From Gillisia mitskevichiae (GTDB lineage: Bacteria; Bacteroidota; Bacteroidia; Flavobacteriales; Flavobacteriaceae): a stretch of DNA of 64,000 bases. Under the pieces are notes generated by a model, which worked only from the letters and a program-made list of their open reading frames with translations, was not told where the DNA came from and searched no databases. The position numbers and the translations under genes are program-made. Of the stretch, positions 17,791-26,666 are shown in pieces; the stretch's first letter is position 1, and each line of letters opens with the position of its first letter. Location: contig NZ_RBLG01000001.1 of assembly GCF_003634585.1 (NCBI RefSeq), positions 992,001-1,056,000 on the forward strand, given 5' to 3'.

Positions 17791-20700
17791 TTGAGGAATA
17801 ATTACTTGAAACTACAATTAACATCTCTGTTTGGGATTTTTTGGTTATTTGTCTCTTCTCCTAGTTTACATGCTCAAGATACACTTGCAGCTCAAGATTC
17901 CATCCGCACAGGTTATGCTACCGGTACTTTGTCTTTGCCAAACCCTGCAAGTATTGTTGCAGGATACGAGTACGATCCAATTCTTAATAGATACATTTAT
18001 ACTGAAAAATTAGGAGCTTATAATCTGTCCATTCCTCTAATTTTAACGACAGAGGAATATCAAGAGTTGGTGATACAGGAGGAGATCCGAAATTATTTTA
18101 AGGAAAAGAGCAATGCCATCTCAGAAAATAGAGAAGGAGATCCAGAAGCTCAACAGGATCTTTTGCCAAGTTATTATGTGAATTCAGGTTTTTTTGAGAG
18201 CATTTTTGGAGGAAAAGAAATAGAAGTAGTGCCTCAAGGTAGTGTTGCTATGGATCTTGGACTGCTATTTACAAAACAGGATAATCCTTCTTTTTCCCCA
18301 AGAAATAGAAGTAATCTCACATTTGATTTTGATCAAAGGATCCAGCTTAGTCTACTGGGGAATGTAGGTACAAAATTAAAGGTACTCGCAAATTACGATA
18401 CAGAGTCTACTTTCGACTTTCAGAACCAGTTGAAATTGGAGTATACTCCTAATGAAGATGATATCGTACAAAAAATTGAAGTTGGTAATGTGAATATGCC
18501 ACTTAATAGCGCGCTTATCCAGGGTGCACAAAGCTTGTTTGGTTTTAAAACGGAACTGCAGTTTGGTAAAACCAGAGTTACAGGAGTTTTTTCTGAACAA
18601 AAATCAGAACGAAGAACTGTAAACGTGGAGGGCGGAGCTACAGTAGAAGAATTCGAGAAATTCGCTATAGATTACGATCAGGACAGGCACTTTTTCTTAT
18701 CACATTACTTTAGAGATAATTATAATCAAGCACTTCAGAATTATCCCTTTATTAATAGCAATATTCAAATTCAACGAATTCAGGTTTGGGTTACTAATCG
18801 CACAAATAATATTCAGAATTTAAACGATACCCGAAATATTGTTGCTATTCAAGATCTTGGGGAGACTAATATTCCTGGTAATATAGGTTTAAATAATCCT
18901 CCTGCTGGCTTTTTTAATACCGCACAAGGAGCTTTTCCCAATAACCCAAACAACGATTTTAACCCTTTTGGAATAACCGGTCCCGGAGAATCTATTTTAA
19001 CTCCTGCAATTCGGGATATATCTACTGTTCAAAGTGGTTTCGGGGGAGTAGTGGTTTCTGAAGGACAGGATTATGCAAAGCTTGAAAATGCCAGACAATT
19101 AAAACCCAATGAGTTCACTTTTGATCAGCGACTTGGTTATATAAGTCTTAACCAACGATTAAGTAATGATGAAGTTTTAGGGGTTGCTTTTCAATATACG
19201 GTCAATGGGCAAGTATATCAGGTTGGAGAATTCGCAAATGATGGTGTAGATGCTAATACTCAGGCAGAAGTTGATGGCGCTAGGATCAATCAGAACTTGG
19301 TGGTAAAGATGCTAAAGAGCACAGTAACCAATGTGAGTGAGCCGGTTTGGGACCTTATGATGAAAAACATCTATGCTTTAGGTGCTTTTCAATTAGAACG
19401 GGATGATTTCAGATTAAATATTTTATATACAGATCCGCAACCGCAAAACTATTTATCTCCAGCTCCTGGATCTGGAAATCCGTTACCAGAAGATGTTGCT
19501 GAAACTACCTTGCTACGTGTATTTAATCTAGATAAATTAAATACCAACAACGACCCTGTGAATGGGGGTGATGGCTTTTTTGATTATGTCCCAGGTATTA
19601 CGATCAACCCACAAAACGGCTTGGTTATTTTTACTACAGTAGAACCCTTTGGAGAGTATTTATTCGATAAATTGGATAATACTCCTAATGGTGGAGGGGA
19701 AGATTACGACATACCGGAATCTTATAATGATAATCAGCGAGAATATGTTTTTAGGTCTTTATATCGAACTACCAAAATTCAGGCAGAGCAAGAAGATGCC
19801 GATAAGAATAAATTTCAGTTAAAAGGAAGATACAAATCTTCTCAAGTAGATGGGATCCCTGTTGGATTTAACCTGCCGCAAGGTTCTGTAACTGTAACTG
19901 CCGGAGGGCGAGTGCTTCAAGAAGGAGTAGATTATGTAGTGAATTATCAATTAGGAAGAGTGCAAATTATAGATGACGCTTTATTAGCTTCAGATATTCC
20001 TATACAAGTATCTACAGAAAATAATGCTCTTTTTGGACAGCAGTCTAAAAGATTTACGGGGATTAATATAGAGCACCAATTCAATGACAAATTATTAGTT
20101 GGGGGTACATTTTTGAATTTAAAAGAACGTCCACTAACTCAAAAAGCCAATTATAGTTACGAGCCTGTTAATAATACTATCTACGGATTAAATGCTGCCT
20201 ATAGTACAGAAGTGCCGTTTTTAACCAGATTGGTGAATAAGCTACCAAATATTGATACCGATGTTCCTTCTAATTTTTCTATTCGTGGAGAATTTGCCTA
20301 TTTGCAGCCGGGAGCACCACAGGTAAATGATTTTGACCAAAAGGCAACTACCTATATAGATGATTTTGAAGCATCACAAACTTCTATATCCATAAACAAT
20401 CCTTTAAGTTGGGAGCTTTCTAGTGTGCCTTTAGATTTTGGAGGAGAGCTAAGTAACGGAGATCTGGCCGCAGGATATAAAAGAGCAAATTTATCTTGGT
20501 ATACTATAGATCCAATTTTTTATAGCAGTAGAAGACCAAGTGGAATTACAGATGCAGACCTTTCTAATTTTGCTACAAGAAGGGTTTTTCTAAACGAAAT
20601 ATTTCCTAATACAGATGTGATCCAAGGACAGCCACAGGTTATTTACACAATGGATCTTGCATTTTCACCAAGTATGCGTGGACCATATAACTATAATCCA

Positions 20701-23700
20701 GCTGCTGCAGGTGGAAATACTTTAAACAATCCTAAAGAAAATTTTGCAGGTATTTCTAGAGCGATCACTTCTACCAATTTTGAACAGACCAACGTAGAAT
20801 TTATTGAATTTTGGATGATGGATCCTTTTATTTATTCTGAAAATGCTGGGAATACTGGTGGAACGATCAGTTTTAACTTAGGTAATATATCTGAAGACGT
20901 ACTTAAGGATGGTAGAAAACAATATGAAAATGGACTTCCACAAGATGGGGGAGCTCAAAATACGGTAAGTACTACATTCGGAAAAGTACCGGCAGATCAA
21001 TCCTTAATATATGCATTTGATACTCAAGGGCAGGAACGGGTTAATCAAGATGCAGGTTTTGATGGTTTAGGAGATGCGGAAGAAGCCTTGAAATTTTCAG
21101 CATTTAGTAATCTACCAGATCCTTCTGCAGATAATTACGAATATTTTTTAAATAGAGATGGGAGTATCCTAGATCGTTATAGAAATTATAATGGAACCGA
21201 AGGGAATTCTCCAACAGAACTAACAGATACCAACAGGGGAAATACAACTTTACCAACTACCGAGGATCTCAACAGAGATAATACTATGAATACTATTAAT
21301 AGTTATTTTCAGTATGACGTAAAGATCTTTCCAGGAATGAATGCTTCTAATAGCCCTTATATTACAGATGTTAGGGAGGTGGAAGCTCCGTTGCCTAATG
21401 GACAAGATCTTCCCGTTAGATGGATCCAATTTAAAGTGCCAATTTTTGAGCCAACAGAAACCAAAGGTGGAATTGCCGATTTTAGATCTATCCGATTTAT
21501 GCGACTTTTCTTAACAGACTTTCAGCAAGAAACTGTGTTGAGATTTGGAACTATGGATCTGGTACGTGGAGATTATAGAAGATACAATCAAAGTTTAGAT
21601 CCGGATAATCTAAATCAGCCAGTAGAAGAAGGAACTTTGTTTGAGGTTTCTGCCGTAAATATAGAGGAGAACGAAAATAGGGAGCCAATTCCTTATGTAT
21701 TGCCTCCTGGGGTGAACAGAGAAGAGTTATTCAGTAATAATTCTAATATCCGCCAGAATGAACAATCGCTTTCTATTAGAACTTGCGATCTAGAACCACA
21801 AGATGCTAGGGCGGTTTATAAGAATTTCCAAGTGGATATGCGCCAATATAAGAATTTGGAAATGTTCCTTCATGCCGAATCTTTTGTGAATGAGATCGCT
21901 TTAAAAGATGGGCAATTAATTGCTTTTGTAAGAATAGGAACCGATTTTACAGATAATTATTATCAAATTGAAATACCTCTAACGGCAACCTTGCCTGGTG
22001 CAACTTCTGCAGATGAGATTTGGCCAGAAGCTAACAGGCTTTTATTAGAATTAGACCTGTTGCAACAAGTGAAAACTAAAGTTTTGGGTGAGCCTTCACT
22101 GGTTCCTACTGAGTTGAATTATTTTAATGAAGACTTAAGTATCGCTAATTCTAATGATCCATATGAAGTTGGACAACTTAGAATTGGGATCAAAGGAAAT
22201 CCGAGTTTTGGAAATGTGAGATTAATGATGCTTGGGGTAAAGAATGGAAGTCCAGAGAATACCGCGTCTGATATATGCGGGGAAGTGTGGTTCAACGAAT
22301 TGAGATTGTCGGATCTAGATAATCAAGGAGGTTGGGCAGCAATTGTAAATATGGATACTAATATAGCCGATTTTGCTACAGTTTCTGCAACAGGAAGAAA
22401 AAGCACGATTGGTTTTGGAGCTTTGGAAGAAGGTCCTAATCAAAGAAGTAGAGAAGATCTTCAGCAATATGATGTAGTTACCAATATAAACGCAGGGCAA
22501 TTATTACCAAAAAAATGGGGAGTTCAAATTCCATTTAACTATAGCCGTGGCGAGGAGTTGATCACACCTAAATACGACCAAGAATTTTTGGATCTAGAAC
22601 TTCAAACTAGATTAGATGATATTACAGATGCAGATGAGCGCGATCTTGTGAGAGAACAATCTGAATCTTATACTAAAAGACAGAGTGTAAATCTTATTGG
22701 TTTACGAAAGGACCGAGTAGGAGATAAAAAACCGATGCCTTATGATATAGAGAACTTTGCATTTTCTAGTTCTTACAACCAGGTAGATCATCGTGATTTT
22801 GAAATTGAAGATGCACTTAGTCAAAATGTAAGGTTAGGAGCAACTTACGATTATGGCTTTTTGCCATTAACGTTAGAGCCTTTTAAAAATATAAAAGCCT
22901 TAGATAGCAGTGATTATTATTCTTTAGTGAAAGATTTTAATGTGAATCTTTTACCTACCAATCTTTCTTTTGGATCTAATATTTTTAGACAATATAATGA
23001 GCAAAAATTTAGAGAGTTATCTTTAAATGAAAATGATATAGGGATCCCAACCTTGTATCAGCGAAATTTTGTTTTCGACTGGCAATACCGCATAAATTAT
23101 AATTTAACTAAATCCCTTCAGTTTAGTTTAAGCGCAACTAACAATAGATTGGTAAGGAATTATTTTACTGAAGATAATTTTGTAGATAATAGCGTGGGCA
23201 TATGGGACGACTTTTTTGAAGTAGGAACTCCAAATCAGCATTTTCAATCTTTACAAGTGAATTATGAGCTGCCTTTCGCGAAGATCCCAATTTTAGAATT
23301 CATTAAAACTACCTATTCCTATACAGGAGATTTTCAATGGCAGCGTGGGTCTCAAATCTACGATCAGTTGGAAGGGATTCCAGATCTAGGAAATTCAGTG
23401 CAAAATTCAAGCATTCATCAGATCAATGCAAATATGGACATGCAAGGTTTGTATAAATATTTAAACCTAGTGCCTAAAAAATCTACTGCAAACTCAATTA
23501 AAGCACGCAGTGCTGCTGTGCCAAAATCGCCTAATGAGAAAGCGGAAGCTGAGGTAAAAGCTCCAAAATCTGATAAAGCTTATAACACTGTATTAGGTTT
23601 AGTGACTGCTATTAAACGAGTGCAATTAACTTACCGAGAAAATGAGGGGATCTTTTTGCCTGGATATACACCTAGTATTGGGTTTTTGGGAACACTTAGA

Positions 23701-24924
23701 CCTACAACTGGATTTATTTTAGGAAGCCAAAATGATGTTAGAGGTATTGCTGCTAGAAATGGATGGTTAACCATGTATCAGGAATTCAATCAGCAATATA
23801 CTTCGGTTCAAAATAAGCAATTGGAGATGCAGGCTTCATTGAGTTTAATTCCAGATCTTACTATAGACTTAAATGCGAGCAGAATATATTCAGAAACTTA
23901 TAATGAAAATTATAAAATCAATCCAACAAGTTTAGAATATCAATCCCTGAGTCCTTATAGCTTTGGAAACTTTAATATCTCTACGGTTTTAATTAAGAGT
24001 GCTTTTCAACAAAATGATCAGGAATTTTCGGAAACCTTTCAGGATTTTAGAGATAATAGATTGGAAATTGCGCAACGATTGGCATCCGAAAATGGAAGGG
24101 ATCTCAATGAAGTAGACGCAGATGGTTTCCCTGTTGGTTATGGAAAAACGAATCAGGCTGTGTTATTACCAGCATTTCTTGCCGCCTATACTGGGCAAAG
24201 TGCATCTTCTGTAAAATTGGGAGCTTTTAGAAATGTGCCAATTCCTAATTGGGATATTAAATACACAGGGTTAATGAGATTAGACTGGTTCAAAAAGAAT
24301 TTTAAAAGATTCTCTTTAAGCCATGGATATAGAGCTGGATACACGATCAATCAGTTTCAATCTAATTTAGATTATAATTCTAGCAATCCTTATGAATTTA
24401 ATCAGGCCAATAACTTTAAGAACAAACTATTATTTGCGAATATCAACCTAACCGAACTGTTTAGCCCGCTTGTAAGATTAGATATGGAGACTAAAGAAGC
24501 TATTAGAATATTGGCTGAAATAAAGAAAGACAGAACCATGTCTCTAAGTTTCGATAATAATCTATTAACCGAGGTAAAAGGGAATGAGTATATATTAGGT
24601 TTGGGATATAGAATAAAAGATTTTAAGATCACGACCAATCTTGGAGGGAAACAACGGGTGCTAAGTAGCGATCTTAACTTTAAAGCTGATGTAGCTTACC
24701 GAAAAAATATTAATATCATTAGATATCTAGATCTAGATAATAACCAAGTGATCGCTGGACAAGACCTGTGGGCAATTAATTTTGTAGTAGATTATGCAAT
24801 CTCTAAAAATTTGACAGCCTTGTTTTATTATGATCACACGTTCTCTGAATATGCTATTTCTACTGCTTTCCCTCAAACAACTATTCGTTCTGGATTTACA
24901 TTGAGATATAATTTTGGAAATTAA
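17791..24924 (+). CDS. sprA: Type IX secretion translocon / gliding motility protein SprA
   Basis: A 2377-residue protein matching SprA (Sov), the very large outer-membrane beta-barrel that forms the T9SS translocation channel and is needed for gliding adhesin export. A signal peptide ends at about residue 28 (SSPSLHA|QD). The rest is rich in aromatic-ended beta strands and ends RSGFTLRYNFGN, a good outer-membrane C-terminus with large barrel and plug regions. An in-frame TAA at 17782 and no nearby ATG leave TTG at 17791 (or TTG at 17806) as the start. The TTG at 17791 is preferred for its longer basic n-region. Confidence 0.95.
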   Translation: MRNNYLKLQLTSLFGIFWLFVSSPSLHAQDTLAAQDSIRTGYATGTLSLPNPASIVAGYEYDPILNRYIYTEKLGAYNLSIPLILTTEEYQELVIQEEIRNYFKEKSNAISENREGDPEAQQDLLPSYYVNSGFFESIFGGKEIEVVPQGSVAMDLGLLFTKQDNPSFSPRNRSNLTFDFDQRIQLSLLGNVGTKLKVLANYDTESTFDFQNQLKLEYTPNEDDIVQKIEVGNVNMPLNSALIQGAQSLFGFKTELQFGKTRVTGVFSEQKSERRTVNVEGGATVEEFEKFAIDYDQDRHFFLSHYFRDNYNQALQNYPFINSNIQIQRIQVWVTNRTNNIQNLNDTRNIVAIQDLGETNIPGNIGLNNPPAGFFNTAQGAFPNNPNNDFNPFGITGPGESILTPAIRDISTVQSGFGGVVVSEGQDYAKLENARQLKPNEFTFDQRLGYISLNQRLSNDEVLGVAFQYTVNGQVYQVGEFANDGVDANTQAEVDGARINQNLVVKMLKSTVTNVSEPVWDLMMKNIYALGAFQLERDDFRLNILYTDPQPQNYLSPAPGSGNPLPEDVAETTLLRVFNLDKLNTNNDPVNGGDGFFDYVPGITINPQNGLVIFTTVEPFGEYLFDKLDNTPNGGGEDYDIPESYNDNQREYVFRSLYRTTKIQAEQEDADKNKFQLKGRYKSSQVDGIPVGFNLPQGSVTVTAGGRVLQEGVDYVVNYQLGRVQIIDDALLASDIPIQVSTENNALFGQQSKRFTGINIEHQFNDKLLVGGTFLNLKERPLTQKANYSYEPVNNTIYGLNAAYSTEVPFLTRLVNKLPNIDTDVPSNFSIRGEFAYLQPGAPQVNDFDQKATTYIDDFEASQTSISINNPLSWELSSVPLDFGGELSNGDLAAGYKRANLSWYTIDPIFYSSRRPSGITDADLSNFATRRVFLNEIFPNTDVIQGQPQVIYTMDLAFSPSMRGPYNYNPAAAGGNTLNNPKENFAGISRAITSTNFEQTNVEFIEFWMMDPFIYSENAGNTGGTISFNLGNISEDVLKDGRKQYENGLPQDGGAQNTVSTTFGKVPADQSLIYAFDTQGQERVNQDAGFDGLGDAEEALKFSAFSNLPDPSADNYEYFLNRDGSILDRYRNYNGTEGNSPTELTDTNRGNTTLPTTEDLNRDNTMNTINSYFQYDVKIFPGMNASNSPYITDVREVEAPLPNGQDLPVRWIQFKVPIFEPTETKGGIADFRSIRFMRLFLTDFQQETVLRFGTMDLVRGDYRRYNQSLDPDNLNQPVEEGTLFEVSAVNIEENENREPIPYVLPPGVNREELFSNNSNIRQNEQSLSIRTCDLEPQDARAVYKNFQVDMRQYKNLEMFLHAESFVNEIALKDGQLIAFVRIGTDFTDNYYQIEIPLTATLPGATSADEIWPEANRLLLELDLLQQVKTKVLGEPSLVPTELNYFNEDLSIANSNDPYEVGQLRIGIKGNPSFGNVRLMMLGVKNGSPENTASDICGEVWFNELRLSDLDNQGGWAAIVNMDTNIADFATVSATGRKSTIGFGALEEGPNQRSREDLQQYDVVTNINAGQLLPKKWGVQIPFNYSRGEELITPKYDQEFLDLELQTRLDDITDADERDLVREQSESYTKRQSVNLIGLRKDRVGDKKPMPYDIENFAFSSSYNQVDHRDFEIEDALSQNVRLGATYDYGFLPLTLEPFKNIKALDSSDYYSLVKDFNVNLLPTNLSFGSNIFRQYNEQKFRELSLNENDIGIPTLYQRNFVFDWQYRINYNLTKSLQFSLSATNNRLVRNYFTEDNFVDNSVGIWDDFFEVGTPNQHFQSLQVNYELPFAKIPILEFIKTTYSYTGDFQWQRGSQIYDQLEGIPDLGNSVQNSSIHQINANMDMQGLYKYLNLVPKKSTANSIKARSAAVPKSPNEKAEAEVKAPKSDKAYNTVLGLVTAIKRVQLTYRENEGIFLPGYTPSIGFLGTLRPTTGFILGSQNDVRGIAARNGWLTMYQEFNQQYTSVQNKQLEMQASLSLIPDLTIDLNASRIYSETYNENYKINPTSLEYQSLSPYSFGNFNISTVLIKSAFQQNDQEFSETFQDFRDNRLEIAQRLASENGRDLNEVDADGFPVGYGKTNQAVLLPAFLAAYTGQSASSVKLGAFRNVPIPNWDIKYTGLMRLDWFKKNFKRFSLSHGYRAGYTINQFQSNLDYNSSNPYEFNQANNFKNKLLFANINLTELFSPLVRLDMETKEAIRILAEIKKDRTMSLSFDNNLLTEVKGNEYILGLGYRIKDFKITTNLGGKQRVLSSDLNFKADVAYRKNINIIRYLDLDNNQVIAGQDLWAINFVVDYAISKNLTALFYYDHTFSEYAISTAFPQTTIRSGFTLRYNFGN

Positions 24925-24935
24925 TTGATAGCTGT

Positions 24936-24965
24936 TTGAACAGACCCAAGAATAAATTAACTTTG
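24936..24965 (+). promoter_or_regulatory. Promoter for gcvH
   Basis: TTG at 24936-24938 and TAACTTTG at 24958-24965 are spaced by 19 bases, the expected Bacteroidota -33/-7 geometry. The ATG of gcvH is 23 bases further on. Confidence 0.55.
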
Positions 24966-24988
24966 TGCACCTAGAAAAAAATAAATTT

Positions 24989-25369
24989 ATGAATATACCA
25001 CAAGAATTAAAGTACACCAAAGATCACGAATGGGTGAAAATCGATGGGAATGTTGCCACAATTGGCGTTACAGATTTCGCTCAAGGAGAACTTGGTGATA
25101 TAGTATATGTTGAAGTGGAGACTGTAGGAGAGACTATGGAACGCGAAGAAGTTTTTGGTACTGTAGAAGCCGTAAAAACTGTTTCAGACCTATTTTTACC
25201 TCTTGCTGGGGAGATCATAGAATTTAATGAAAGTCTTGAGGATACTCCAGAAAAGGTGAATACAGATCCTTATGGGGATGGATGGATGGTAAAGATCCAG
25301 ATTTCTGATGAAGATGAGATCGCAGGTTTAATGAGTCCGGAAGAATATAAAGAACTTATTGGCGGCTAG
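24989..25369 (+). CDS. gcvH: Glycine cleavage system H protein
   Basis: A 126-residue lipoyl carrier protein that shuttles the methylamine intermediate between P, T and L proteins. The start at 24989 gives the conserved N-terminus MNIPQELKYTKDHEWV; the frame reaches back to a GTG at 24965 that overlaps the promoter and is rejected. Lys63 in VEAVKTVSD is the lipoylation site. The C-terminal GDGWMVKI block is intact. No other gcv genes are in the window. The stop overlaps the next gene by 11 bases. Confidence 0.95.
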   Translation: MNIPQELKYTKDHEWVKIDGNVATIGVTDFAQGELGDIVYVEVETVGETMEREEVFGTVEAVKTVSDLFLPLAGEIIEFNESLEDTPEKVNTDPYGDGWMVKIQISDEDEIAGLMSPEEYKELIGG

Positions 25370-25763
25370 ATTAATTTTAATAATTGCGGTATTTTATACC
25401 ATTTTTATAAGCTATTTGTCCTTAATTCAATTAGGAAAGATCTCTCTTGGAGATTTTAATCCTACAGATAAAATGATGCATTTAGGTGCATATTTTGTAT
25501 TGGGTTTTGTTTGGTTTTTTTACTATTTGTTTAAAAATCAGGATAAGAGCATTAGATTTAAGGGTTTTTTTAACATTTCAGTTTTAATTATACTATTTGG
25601 TATGTTAATTGAGGTTTTACAAGGAGCTCTTACAGATTATCGAGACCCGGATTGGGCTGATATACTGGCAAATAGTATCGGAGTTTTATTGGCGTTAGGC
25701 ATGTGTCTGGGATTTTTAAAATTCTTTAAACGCTTAAAACATAAGATTAATTCATTTTTATGA
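25359..25763 (+). CDS. VanZ-like membrane protein
   Basis: A 134-residue protein with four predicted membrane helices (about residues 3-22, 38-58, 68-88, 105-125). It carries the VanZ-family signature between helices 3 and 4 (ALTDYRDPDWADILANSIG). VanZ relatives affect glycopeptide sensitivity in some Gram-positives, but the role in Bacteroidota is unknown. It starts with TTG inside the end of gcvH, an 11-base overlap that suggests translational coupling. Confidence 0.8.
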   Translation: MAARLILIIAVFYTIFISYLSLIQLGKISLGDFNPTDKMMHLGAYFVLGFVWFFYYLFKNQDKSIRFKGFFNISVLIILFGMLIEVLQGALTDYRDPDWADILANSIGVLLALGMCLGFLKFFKRLKHKINSFL

Positions 25764-25807
25764 AAAAATATTTTACTTTAGCAACCCTTATTAATTAGTA
25801 TCGAATT

Positions 25808-26530
25808 ATGAAACCCAAGAAAAATCCGAAAGCCGATTTAACAAAGCGTAGCGTTCTCTTTCTTCAGTTAGGGCTTATTTTAGTCCTATTTCTTGCTTGG
25901 CAAGGTATAGAATGGAAGACCTATGATAAAAGTAATATAGATCTTGGTCAATTAGACCTAGGTGATCTAGATGATGAAGAAATTCCAATCACGGAAATTC
26001 TGAACACGCCACCACCACCACCACCACCGCCACCAGCACCGGAAATAATTGAGGTTGTTGAAGATGAAGAAGAAGTAGAGGAAGATGTAATTGAGTCTAC
26101 AGAAACTAATCAAGATGAGATCGTTGAGGTTAAAGAGGTTGTTGAAGCACCAGTTGAAGAAGTGATTGCAGATGTACCATTTGCTGTTATTGAAAATGTG
26201 CCGATTTTCCCAGGTTGTGAAAACTTGAGTAATAACGACCAAAGAAAGAAATGTATGAGTGAAAAGGTTCAGGAATTTGTGAACCGAAAGTTTAATACAG
26301 ATCTAGGGAGCCAGTTAGGGCTTTGTGGAGTAAATAGAATTATTGTTCAATTTAAGATCGATAAGAACGGTAATATTACAGATGTTCGTTCTCGTGCACC
26401 ACACCCAAGATTAGAGCAGGAAGCTGCTAGAGTAATTAATGCATTGCCTAAAATGCAACCAGGTAAGCAGAGAGGTAAGCCAGTTGGGGTTATGTACTCT
26501 TTACCAATTGTTTTCCAAGTACAGGATTAA
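25808..26530 (+). CDS. tonB: Energy transducer TonB
   Basis: A 240-residue TonB. One N-terminal membrane helix (about 16-32) is followed by an acidic stretch, a run of nine prolines (68-76), an acidic Glu/Val-rich spacer reaching across the periplasm, and a C-terminal TonB_C domain (about 150-240) with VQFKIDKNGNITDV and the YSLPIVFQV end. A Cys pair, FPGCENLSNNDQRKKC, precedes the C-terminal domain, a feature shared with two other proteins in this window. It transmits ExbB/ExbD energy to outer-membrane receptors; exbBD genes are not in the window. A hairpin terminator follows. Confidence 0.93.
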   Translation: MKPKKNPKADLTKRSVLFLQLGLILVLFLAWQGIEWKTYDKSNIDLGQLDLGDLDDEEIPITEILNTPPPPPPPPPAPEIIEVVEDEEEVEEDVIESTETNQDEIVEVKEVVEAPVEEVIADVPFAVIENVPIFPGCENLSNNDQRKKCMSEKVQEFVNRKFNTDLGSQLGLCGVNRIIVQFKIDKNGNITDVRSRAPHPRLEQEAARVINALPKMQPGKQRGKPVGVMYSLPIVFQVQD

Positions 26531-26550
26531 AACACTTTAAAATTATATAG

Positions 26551-26585
26551 AATTCCCATTCTGCCTTGCAGTTTGGGAATTTTTT
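26551..26585 (+). terminator. Intrinsic terminator after tonB
   Basis: AATTCCCA pairs with TGGGAATT, and an inner CTGC/GCAG stem is stacked within. A T run follows. The hairpin lies 20 bases after the tonB stop. Confidence 0.75.
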
Positions 26586-26599
26586 AGTTTGTAGACTTC

Positions 26600-26632
26600 T
26601 TGTTCTAAAGAATAAAAAATTTGGTATCTTTC
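26600..26632 (+). promoter_or_regulatory. Possible promoter for the RemB-like gene
   Basis: TTG at 26600-26602 and TATCTTTC at 26625-26632 are 22 bases apart. The last base of the -7 box departs from the consensus G. It lies just after the tonB terminator and 34 bases before the next start. Confidence 0.35.
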
Positions 26633-26666
26633 GCCTGTTTCAACCTATAATATTCGTATTCCCTCT

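Noticed and set aside
26009-26037. CCA triplet run as a possible microsatellite or phase-variable repeat
   Set aside because: It encodes the TonB proline spacer. Length change by whole triplets would not shift the frame, so it is not a switch.
25967-26242. 91-codon minus-strand frame rich in Trp and Asn inside tonB
   Set aside because: It arises from the complement of the poly-proline (CCA) run; composition is not that of a real protein.
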